A DNA stretch of 64,000 nucleotides from Candidatus Villigracilis affinis (GTDB taxonomy: Bacteria; Chloroflexota; Anaerolineae; Anaerolineales; Villigracilaceae). The stretch spans positions 310,001-374,000 of the forward strand of contig JADKEA010000020.1 in NCBI GenBank assembly GCA_016718275.1, written 5' to 3'. Both the position numbers and the translations under genes were made by a program. Of the stretch, positions 16,899 through 25,525 are shown one piece after another; position 1 is the stretch's first letter; every line of letters begins with the position of its first letter. A model generated the notes under the pieces. It made no database searches, was not told the origin of the DNA, and worked only from the letters and a program-made list of their open reading frames with translations.

Positions 16899-19800
16899 TT
16901 ATCCAGCCAAAAGGTCGGGCTGGTTTTCCACGACCAACTTCTCGAATATCTCAATGATCTTTGGATCGAATAAAATATCGGCCTGTTCGCGCAGATATTT
17001 CAATGCCTCCTCGGTGGTCAATGTCCTTTCCCCGGTATGGACGTTTGCTGGTGAGGGCGTCGAATGCATCCACGATCGCGAACATGCGCGCAAGGATTGG
17101 AATTTCCTCGCCGCACAATCCGCCTGGGTAGCCTGTCCCGTCCCATCTTTCCTGATGGTGGCGGATAAGGGGAATGGTATCTTGCAAAAACGGGATGCCT
17201 GCGACAATTTTTGCACCGATATCCGGGTGCAATTTCATGATCTTCCATTCGTCTTCGCTCAGTGGACCTGGTTTGTGCAGGATCGTATCGCTGATACCGA
17301 TCTTGCCGATGTCGTGCAGCAGCGATCCGCGTTCCAGTACTTTTAATTGTTCGTGCGAGAAATTGAGCGCTTCTCCCAATTTTGCAGCCAGATGACTCAC
17401 GCGCAGGCTGTGACCTTCCGTTTCGCGATCTCTCGCGTCCAAAGCAGACATGAGCGCTGCGAGCGTTTGATCGTAGGTAGATTCGAGCATATCGTATGCT
17501 GCCTTGATCTCGACGGCTTGTCGCTGCGATTCCACCAATAGAAGCGATCGTTCCAGCGCAATAGCCGTCTGGCTGACAAGGGCTTGCAGGTCATTTGGAT
17601 TTGCGGCGTGTTTATTGCCCTGATTTTCAGGCATGTCCATCCAGACTGCGCCATAGGTTCGGATCGGAGTTTGGATGGGCAGGCAGGCTCGAATGATGGA
17701 TTGTCCGCGTGAAAGGTAAATGAGCTGACCCGAAACCATCACATCTCTGATGATCTCCATTGGATGGTCAGAGCCCCCATGCACTCCCTCGGAAGAGATC
17801 TCCACTTCTGCGACCATGTCTCCTTCTGCATTGAAAAGAATGATGCCCGTGGTGATGCTTTTCGCAAGTTTGTGTGCTGTTTGGGCGATATCTGAAGCGG
17901 CATCCTTGATGTTTTCCGCCTGAATGATCTGGTTGCTCAACCGATACAGTAGGGAGGTGGTCCGCAGGGAGGTGCGTAATTCCTGTTGCAGCCAGGTGCT
18001 TTCGAATGCACCCGCAGCTTGAATGGAAAGAAGTTCCGCAAGCGATTCATCGTTTTCATTGAAGAACACTTCATTTTGTTTTCCGAATGCAAGAATGACT
18101 CCGATGCTCAAACGATGCCAGCGGATCGGTATCGCGAGCATGCTTCGGAAGACAGCATTGTCAATGACGAGATGTGAAGTGGAGGAATACTTTCGCACAT
18201 CCCTGACGCGGAAAGGTTGTACGGCATTGAATGCCATTTTTATCAACGATTCGGAATCCAATGACTCTTGAAGCGATTCCAGCAGATGAGGTGCATCTCC
18301 CGATGAGGCACTTTCGGTGAAATTCCGCTCCTGGCCGAGTTGGATCTGCACGAAGGTGAATCGGGCCTGCAAAATTTCGCGTGCAATGGATGCGATCTCA
18401 CGTGTGGTGGCGGCTGGCTCCACCATGGCAGAAAGCTGACTTCCCGCCTGCACGAGATTCATCAGGCGTGTGTGGTAGCTGGAGCGTTCCCAGGCGCGGG
18501 TCAATTCTGCGGCTACAGCTTCAGCCAGGCCGATGTCGATGCTGCTGAAGGCGTTGAGCTTTTCGCTGTTAAGAACAATGGCTCCATTGACGTGGCCATT
18601 AAAGATCAATGGAATGATCACCGCCGAGAGGTTTTGTTCATTCTCAAACTTGATGTAATCCGCATCCAGTTCAATATCGTTGATGATCTGGGTTTTTCTC
18701 TGGCGCACCGCACGGCCAAGCGCGCCCTCGGTGGCTTTTTGACGAAGTCCGGAAGGAACAAGACTGATCTGTTGCCCGGCTGCGGCAAGTAACATGAATT
18801 CCTTCTGGTCCGGTTCATGGATGTACAAACTTACAAGCGAGCAGCCCAATGCGCGCTCCAGCGAATTGACCGCCAGTTGTGCGGCCACGGGCTGGTCCAG
18901 TTGATTTTCGAGCTGCTGGCTTAATTCCAACAGGAGGGTAAGTTGTGCATTCCGCTTCTTTTCGGTTTTGACCTGTTGTGTGAGTACACCGATCTGATCG
19001 GTCTGCGCCACCAGACGGATGCGTACCCCCTCCTGAATACTTACGAATGGTTTGATGTAACGAGCCAGACGACTATTCCAAATGGCTCCATCAGATTTCG
19101 ATTGCGAGTCCGAATCTCTATGTTCCAATTCTGTTAACTCGTTCATGATTCCATTGATCGTCATGAGGATCATGAACAAAGCTATGTAGAACACGACTGA
19201 TATGACGATGAAAAAAAGAAAAACGGCTTCATGTGTGGTTGCAAATAATTCAACGTTGGAGCCGAGGGAGTAGTTATCAATGACGATAAAGAGCGCGCTT
19301 AAGAAAATAAGCAGCGCCATTTCCAGTGTGCTCACGATCATCACGACTTTACGACCAAGGATGTTATCCTTCGCAACGCTCAGTTTTTTCCATGGCATGA
19401 AGCCTTCGAATAAGATGACGATACACAGCAGGGCGGGTGCGATCAAGTTTGAAAGGGATAGGACTGGTGTGAATATTGCGCACCATATCAGCCACGGAAT
19501 GGCCTGAAGACGGGAAACCAGCGGGTTGAATTTGGAGGTTGACGAAAAAGCAGTTACCATCCAAGTAATGGAGAACAATAGGAACATACCAGCCAAGGGA
19601 AGTTTGTATGGCGTTATATCGAGATTGGCGTATTGATTCCCTGATACTGCAAGATAGATTCCACTTAAAAAACCAATCAACACAGCACTTACCTGAAGCA
19701 GATTGATCTTTGAAAAACCATTTCTCAAAGGTGTGGCAATGATCAATTGCGTGGCTGCTGTGCATAAAACAATAATGGCTTCCACATAACATCCCGCCTC

Positions 19801-20085
19801 TAACAATAACCCCGCAAAAAGGATCAGAAAAAAGATGCCTGCACTACGGATGAGAACGGATTGTTTTTGTGAAGACTGAAATAAGGATACGATCTGAACG
19901 GAAAGTGAGATGCTGAAGGCGAAAATGCCTGTCGCCACAATAAGCCAGTTGGATTGCCCCGCAATGAACAGATTCAGCCGGGCCGGGATCAATAACAGGC
20001 TTACACCAAAAATCCCGATGATGGCTGAAGCGAGCAAATCCAATTCATTTTCAGTGGAATGTTCCATGGTTGGCGAGGACAGCAT
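16899..20085 (-). CDS. Membrane GAF/HD-GYP phosphodiesterase, frameshifted near 17025
   Basis: About eight N-terminal transmembrane helices (to residue ~310) are followed by three GAF-like domains (about 380-850) and a C-terminal HD-GYP domain. That domain has LLHDIGKIG and HHQERWDGTGYPGGL, the metal-binding motifs of c-di-GMP phosphodiesterases. The uncorrected frame ends at 16951 after RPYRGK with non-family sequence. Removing one of the two C at 17025-17026 (plus strand) restores LTTEEALKYLREQAD and the usual HD-GYP end at 16899, about 1,061 residues. A second in-frame ATG at 20067 is an alternative start; neither has a clear SD. It would degrade the c-di-GMP made by its downstream neighbour. 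Confidence 0.88.
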
Positions 20086-20213
20086 AATGGGTTGATTTTA
20101 CCTACCTTTCAAAAGTTGGGGAATGGAAAAATCCCATAGTGTGGCCATCCTTATGGGTCATATAAAGGCGTTTTTAGTTATTTCCCTGTAATAAAGCTGT
20201 CTTCAAGGTCTGA

Positions 20214-20219
20214 TATAAT
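20214..20219 (+). promoter_or_regulatory. -10 hexamer before the purine nucleoside phosphorylase gene
   Basis: A perfect TATAAT lies in the divergent spacer between the HD-GYP gene and the phosphorylase gene. The -35 region is not consensus. Transcription would start near 20226, about 60 nt before the preferred ATG. Confidence 0.45.
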
Positions 20220-20287
20220 CTTAATGTATATTTGGCTTGCCGATGGGGGTGGGCCTTTTACAAAAAAATTACACGGACAATACATAC

Positions 20288-21124
20288 ATGCAGAACTTCA
20301 TTTCTCTTGAACAGATCGATTCGGTCGCGCAGACGATCAGAAAACAAATTTCCATTCAACCCATTGTGGGAATTATTCTCGGCTCCGGACTTAACGGTCT
20401 GGCTGATTCCGTCCAAAATGCAGTGTACATCCCTTATGGAGATCTGCCCAACTTTCCCGTCTCAACAGTACATGGGCATGCAGGACGCTTCGTCATAGGC
20501 GAGTTGGAAGGCAAGCCTGTCTTTGTCATGCAGGGACGCATCCATTATTACGAAGGCTACACCATGGGACAGGTCACATTGCCTGTGCGTGTGATGCAGC
20601 GCTTGGGCATCCCGAGCATGATCGTGACCAATGCCGCAGGCGGAGTGCATCCCGATTTCGAGCCGGGTGATGTCATGCTGATTACAGACCAACTTAACCT
20701 GATGGGAATGTCCGGTTTGAATCCGCTCATGGGCCCGAACCTGGATGAGATCGGTCCGCGTTTCCCGGATATGAGCCAGCCTTATGACCGCGCCTATTGC
20801 GATCTTGCACGCAAGGTTGCAAAGGAGAGCGGACTTACCCTGCGCGAAGGCATTTACGCCGGGTTGAGCGGCCCTTCATTCGAATCACCTGCCGACTTGC
20901 GTTTCCTGCGCCTAGCCGGGGCGGATGCAGTGGGCATGTCCACGGTGCCTGAGGTGATCATTGCGCGGCATGGAGATATGCGCGTGCTTGGCCTTTCTGG
21001 TGTGAGCAACAAAGCCAACCTGGATGGATCCACGATCACGACCCATGAAGAAGTTATCGAAGCTGGAAAGGTGATCACACCAAAGGTCGAGAAGATCATC
21101 CGCGGTGTGTTGCGCGGTTTGTAA
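20288..21124 (+). CDS. Purine nucleoside phosphorylase (trimeric PNP class)
   Basis: 278 residues from ATG 20288; a TTG at 20237 and an ATG at 20243 are in frame but would add a non-family extension. Family motifs are IILGSGLNGL, the phosphate-binding VHGHAGRF, QGRIHYYEGY, VTNAAGGV and GPSFESPADLR..R.AGADAVGMSTVPE. This is the inosine/guanosine-type PNP of about 280 residues, which phosphorolyses purine nucleosides to base and ribose-1-phosphate in purine salvage. No SD is visible. Confidence 0.94.
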   Translation: MQNFISLEQIDSVAQTIRKQISIQPIVGIILGSGLNGLADSVQNAVYIPYGDLPNFPVSTVHGHAGRFVIGELEGKPVFVMQGRIHYYEGYTMGQVTLPVRVMQRLGIPSMIVTNAAGGVHPDFEPGDVMLITDQLNLMGMSGLNPLMGPNLDEIGPRFPDMSQPYDRAYCDLARKVAKESGLTLREGIYAGLSGPSFESPADLRFLRLAGADAVGMSTVPEVIIARHGDMRVLGLSGVSNKANLDGSTITTHEEVIEAGKVITPKVEKIIRGVLRGL

Positions 21125-21226
21125 GCTATAAAGTATCGCATAATTTACTAAACTGAAATCATAATGTTCACTCGTTCTTCCTGCAAAAAGTTTAGTGATT
21201 TATGAGACAGGCGATAGAGTTCATTC

Positions 21227-21904
21227 ATGGCAGAGATCTATAATTTCCTCGCCTCCTACGAGGCGTTGATTTATATTGTTTTGGCGATTGGCGGTTTGTT
21301 TTCCTTTCGCTGGTTGTGGCGTTCATGGCGGGAATCGCAGACTGCGGTTTATACAATGGAACGCGAGTTCTCGTCCCGCAGGTTGGGACAATCTGCTGCG
21401 ATCTCGATGTTGATTACTGTCCTGTTTTGCGCGGAATTTTTTGCGGCTACATTCATTATTCCGGGGCTTCCCTCGAATGCCCTGATCCCCACTCCAACAT
21501 TAGATCTGATCTCCACACCCACAGGCACGCTTTCGCCTGCGTCGATGACCCAGTTTGCAAATTTGCCTCCCCAACCGATATCATCAGCCGACCTGATTGG
21601 CTGCACCGCCAATCAGATCATGCTCACCTCCCCAACGCCGGGGCAGGAAGTTCAGGGAACCATCACGCTGGTCGGCACGGTGAATATCCCCAATTTCGGC
21701 TTTTATAAATACGAAGTCGCTCCGTTGGGAAGCAGCACTTGGGCGACGATTTCCGCTGGGCGTGAGATTGTTGTGAATGGAAATCTCGGTGAGTGGATCA
21801 CAAACGCCCTGACCCCCGGGGATTATCAATTAAGACTCGTCGTTACCGATAATCAAGGTGTGGCATTGCCGGCTTGCGTTGTGCCTGTGCGCGTCGTGCC
21901 GTAA
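21227..21904 (+). CDS. Membrane-anchored protein with exported C-terminal domain, unknown function
   Basis: 225 residues. Two hydrophobic segments (about 14-30 and 58-80) flank a basic cytoplasmic loop. A Pro/Thr/Ser-rich linker follows, then a C-terminal beta-rich domain of about 95 residues (IMLTSPTPGQEVQGTITLVG onward) resembling Ig-like or bacterial surface folds. I do not recognise a named family. The linker composition is like that of the kinase linkers at the start of the window, suggesting export of the C-terminal domain. Confidence 0.65.
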   Translation: MAEIYNFLASYEALIYIVLAIGGLFSFRWLWRSWRESQTAVYTMEREFSSRRLGQSAAISMLITVLFCAEFFAATFIIPGLPSNALIPTPTLDLISTPTGTLSPASMTQFANLPPQPISSADLIGCTANQIMLTSPTPGQEVQGTITLVGTVNIPNFGFYKYEVAPLGSSTWATISAGREIVVNGNLGEWITNALTPGDYQLRLVVTDNQGVALPACVVPVRVVP

Positions 21905-21928
21905 TTAAAACCGTATTCTGGAAACCAT

Positions 21929-22468
21929 ATGCCTGAAATTCAAATTCGTCCAACCATTGCAAATGACCTCTCCCGCCTCATGGGGTTTGACCACACTATT
22001 ACCAGTGATTCCGTCTGGCAGTTGGAATTGCGCCGCGATACCGGGCAGGTCACAGCCTCATTTCGTGAGGTGCGTTTGCCGCGTTCCATTTCGGTGGCGT
22101 ACCCGCGCAACTCCTTCGGGCTTGCCGATGACTGGGTGAAGAGATCCATGATGTACACTGCCTGCATCGGGGTAGACCCAGTTGGGTACGTCAGCCTGCT
22201 CGAGCGTGGACTGGATTCCATGGTTTGGGTCACTGATCTCGTGGTGGATGTGGCAAGCCGACGCCAAGGGGTGGGGAGTGCCCTGTTGGCGTCTGCGCAA
22301 GATTGGGCGTCGGGAAGATCGTACCGTCGCTTTGGTATGGAAATGCAGTCTAAAAACCTGCCTGCGATCCGCCTTGCACAAAAGTTCGGGTATGAATTCT
22401 GCGGGTATAATGACCATTATTACTTAACACAGGATGTGGCCTTGTTTTTTGCCAAAGCTTTAAAATAG
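21929..22468 (+). CDS. GNAT-family N-acetyltransferase
   Basis: 179 residues with acetyl-CoA motif VTDLVVDVASRRQGVGSALL (about 95-114) and the NLPAIRLAQKFGYEFCG region typical of the fold. The substrate is unknown. No SD precedes ATG 21929; a TATTCT hexamer 10 nt upstream may place the message start very close to the ATG. Confidence 0.85.
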   Translation: MPEIQIRPTIANDLSRLMGFDHTITSDSVWQLELRRDTGQVTASFREVRLPRSISVAYPRNSFGLADDWVKRSMMYTACIGVDPVGYVSLLERGLDSMVWVTDLVVDVASRRQGVGSALLASAQDWASGRSYRRFGMEMQSKNLPAIRLAQKFGYEFCGYNDHYYLTQDVALFFAKALK

Positions 22469-22519
22469 GCTCACGGCCGTTTGGGCCACCGCCTGCGAAT
22501 TATTTGTTGGAAGGGTTAC

Positions 22520-24430
22520 ATGATTAACGGTTGGATGGAACCAGTACTGGCGGGGATCCAGGCACTTAACCAGATACTGACGGCGGGGATTGCCATCACG
22601 GCGTTTTCGCTGTTTCTATATTCGCTTTCCTTTAATCTGCGCGATAGAGTGGCGCGATCGTTTGCGATCATTTTACTTTGTGTGGTGATTGTTTTCACCG
22701 CCGAGGCGCTGCAGGATGAATCGATGGCTTCTGGGACGATTGACCTGCTTCTGCGCCTGCAATGGTTCGGTATTGTCTTTCTCCCTGCGGCGTACTTGCA
22801 TCTTTCGGATGCGTTGCTTGTGACGGCTGGCCGCCCTTCGCGCGGTCGTAGAAGGTTTGCCGTGCGCGGCATGTACGTCGTTTCTGCTATTTTCCTCGTT
22901 CTACTTGCATTCGGATATTTACTCGGCCCGCTCGTCCCCGATGGGAAGCCGGCCCCGCACCTTCAGCGCACGATGTGGACTGAAGTGTTTACGCTGTTTT
23001 ACGTTACGGCCATGGTTTGGGCGGGCGTGAATTTTGCGCGTGCCTATAGCTTGATGTTGACTCGCTCAGGACGCCGTCGCATGTTGTATCTGATGGCTGG
23101 CGCGACCGCTCCTGCGCTCGGTTCCTATCCTTACCTGTTATTTGGTTACGGCCTTGCGGCGGAGCATCCCTACCTCTTTTGGAGTGTGGCGACGGTGATC
23201 AACGTGCTGGTGGGGGCATTGGTCATCATCATGGCCTATGCGGTGGCTTTCTTCGGTGTTTCGTGGCCAGACCGTGTCATCAAAAGCCGTTTGTTCAAAT
23301 GGATCATGCGCGGACCCGTGACTGCCTCCGCCGCTTTGGCGTTGATGACGGTCATTCGTCGCAGCGGGGAATTGCTTGGCTCACCATACAATCCCTTTGT
23401 GCCGTTCATCGTGGTCGTAACCATCCTATCGCTTGAACATGCCATTACATTTGCCGCGCCCCTCTGGGAACGCTGGCTTTTCTTCGGAAGAGATCGCGGC
23501 GAATTGCAATTACTCCAAAATTTTGAAGAACGCCTGCTCACCCAAAGCGACTTGCAGCAATTCCTTGAATCGGTGCTGGCCGCTGTGCGCGACCACATGC
23601 AGTCTCCAGCCGCTTTTGTAGCAGCTTTGGATGATGAGACCTTATCACCGATTGTCGTGGCTGGGAATCGCGCCATGCTTGATCAGGAGGGTTTGACCGA
23701 GGCCTTGGACCAAGTGGGGGAGGATGAACGCCATGAGTTCCAGTGGGGGAACTTCTGGATATTGCCTCTGCGTCACCGCCGACGCCCCGAAATGGATCAG
23801 GATGAGATGCCGCCTTTGTTGGGCCTGCTCGGTGTTGCCCGACGAGAGAAGCTATTGATCGAACGCGACCAGCGCGATGCCTTGTGGCTGCTTGCTGACC
23901 GTGCAGCGCTTGCCTTGCAAGACCGTCAATTACAACAGCGGGCTTTTCAATCACTAGCCGATTTACAGCCGCAGGTGGAAATGATCCAGCGCATGCGCGC
24001 CGCTGTGCGCTACGATACACGCGCGAATTTACTGACAGATAACCTCCCCGAAGAATCAGACCTTGCCAACTGGGTGAAAGATGCCCTGACCCATTATTGG
24101 GGCGGACCCAAACTGACGAACAATCCATTGATAAAACTTCAGGTCGTGCGCGAACTGGCGGAAAAAGACGGTGGGAATTCCGCCAATGCCGTGCGCACCC
24201 TCCTTAGAAAAGCCGTTGACCAGGTCAAGCCCAAGGGTGATCGTAAATTCACCACGGAATGGATCCTGTTCAATATTCTTGAAATGAAATTCATTGAAGG
24301 GCGCAAAGTGCGTGATGTTGCATCGCGTCTGGCCATGTCTGAAGCGGATTTATACCGAAAACAGCGCGTGGCAGTGGAAGCGGTCGCGAAGGCGATCCTT
24401 GAAATGGAAATGAGCCGAAAAGAAGCGTGA
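22520..24430 (+). CDS. 7TM/GAF sensor-like protein without a recognisable kinase domain
   Basis: 636 residues. About eight hydrophobic helices (residues 10-310) resemble the 7TM N-terminus of bacterial sensor kinases. A GAF-like region (about 335-475) and a C-terminal region (about 490-636) follow. The last ~100 residues contain a helix-turn-helix-like segment (RDVASRLAMSEADLYRKQRV). I see no H-box or ATP-binding N/G boxes, so it is not an obvious histidine kinase. ATG 22520 is chosen for its SD (GGAAGG); an in-frame TTG or GTG upstream would add 13 residues. Function is unknown; signal sensing with a nucleic-acid- or protein-binding output is inference. Confidence 0.6.
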   Translation: MINGWMEPVLAGIQALNQILTAGIAITAFSLFLYSLSFNLRDRVARSFAIILLCVVIVFTAEALQDESMASGTIDLLLRLQWFGIVFLPAAYLHLSDALLVTAGRPSRGRRRFAVRGMYVVSAIFLVLLAFGYLLGPLVPDGKPAPHLQRTMWTEVFTLFYVTAMVWAGVNFARAYSLMLTRSGRRRMLYLMAGATAPALGSYPYLLFGYGLAAEHPYLFWSVATVINVLVGALVIIMAYAVAFFGVSWPDRVIKSRLFKWIMRGPVTASAALALMTVIRRSGELLGSPYNPFVPFIVVVTILSLEHAITFAAPLWERWLFFGRDRGELQLLQNFEERLLTQSDLQQFLESVLAAVRDHMQSPAAFVAALDDETLSPIVVAGNRAMLDQEGLTEALDQVGEDERHEFQWGNFWILPLRHRRRPEMDQDEMPPLLGLLGVARREKLLIERDQRDALWLLADRAALALQDRQLQQRAFQSLADLQPQVEMIQRMRAAVRYDTRANLLTDNLPEESDLANWVKDALTHYWGGPKLTNNPLIKLQVVRELAEKDGGNSANAVRTLLRKAVDQVKPKGDRKFTTEWILFNILEMKFIEGRKVRDVASRLAMSEADLYRKQRVAVEAVAKAILEMEMSRKEA

Positions 24431-24520
24431 AATTTGGATTGTGAAGTCAGAGCGCGGTTTTCAGTGGGATTGAACTGAAAAAGCGTCGCTCATATTTATT
24501 GTGTTGGGAAGGAGCAAATT

Positions 24521-25519
24521 ATGACTGGACAGAGAAACAAACATGAAAATCCGATGCCTGCCATTGACGAGGGCTGGTGGTCATCGGTGCTGATGGAGGA
24601 GAGCCGATATTCGTCGGCGCATCCTCCGGTTCGTTCGGCGGGGAACAGGTCCGAGGTCCGCAATGACTCGAAGCTTGTTGCTTCACATGGTGAAGTCGAG
24701 ACGGATGATTCGCTCGAAAAGAAACCTGCGACCAACTGGAATCAGGTCAAGGAACTTTACATGAGCGATCAGATCGTTGACCTGGCTGTCACCGGGCATA
24801 ATCGCGGCGGCCTGCTTGTGGAGGGCAGCGGTCTGTACGGATTTGTGCCATTCTCACACCTGATCGATCTGGCGGGGAAGGTGGAGAATATTGACCGCGA
24901 CCATGACCTTGAATCTTATGTGGGTCGTTCGCTTCATCTGAAGGTGATCGAATGTGTGCCCGAAGATGACCGTGTGGTTTTCTCTGAACGTGCGGCGCAG
25001 TCGGAGCCTGGTAAACGGGCCGAACTTTTCAGCGCATTGCAGCCCGGGCAAAAGGTAAAAGGCACGGTCACCAATGTTACAGACTTCGGTGTCTTCGTTG
25101 ATTTGGGCGGCGTGGAAGGGCTGATTCATATCTCAGAATTATCATGGGGACGTGTTTCTCACCCGAGCAACATCGCGAAGATCGGCAGCTCCATCGATGT
25201 GCAAGTGCTTGATCTTGCACCTGAGCGCTGCCGCGTTGCACTGAGTCTCAAACGCTTGCTGGCGAATCCCTGGGAGCATGCTACGGTTGAATTCCCCGAG
25301 GGAAGTATAAAGAATGCGACCATCACTAATGTGCTTTCCTTTGGCGCGTTCGCGCGTTTGGATGCCGGTGTTGAAGGTCTCATCCATGTCTCCGAGATTC
25401 CGCAGGCCAATGGCCAACCATTGAAGGAGATCCTTTCAGAGGGAGAGGCCGTGCAGGTACGCATTCTGCATCTCGACTCCGCCCATCAACGGATGGGTTT
25501 AAGTATGAGGCTCGAATAA
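24521..25519 (+). CDS. S1-domain RNA-binding protein (ribosomal S1-like)
   Basis: 332 residues. A low-complexity acidic N-terminus (1-70) precedes three S1 OB-fold repeats at about 75-155, 170-245 and 255-332. The second is canonical (GTVTNVTDFGVFVDLGGVEG, then LIHISELSW). It resembles short ribosomal protein S1 homologues, which bind mRNA during initiation. The usual S1 has four to six repeats, so a three-repeat S1 or a general RNA-binding protein are both possible. A strong SD (AAGGAG) precedes the ATG, and ftsK follows after 6 bp. Confidence 0.8.
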   Translation: MTGQRNKHENPMPAIDEGWWSSVLMEESRYSSAHPPVRSAGNRSEVRNDSKLVASHGEVETDDSLEKKPATNWNQVKELYMSDQIVDLAVTGHNRGGLLVEGSGLYGFVPFSHLIDLAGKVENIDRDHDLESYVGRSLHLKVIECVPEDDRVVFSERAAQSEPGKRAELFSALQPGQKVKGTVTNVTDFGVFVDLGGVEGLIHISELSWGRVSHPSNIAKIGSSIDVQVLDLAPERCRVALSLKRLLANPWEHATVEFPEGSIKNATITNVLSFGAFARLDAGVEGLIHVSEIPQANGQPLKEILSEGEAVQVRILHLDSAHQRMGLSMRLE

Positions 25520-25525
25520 AACAAA

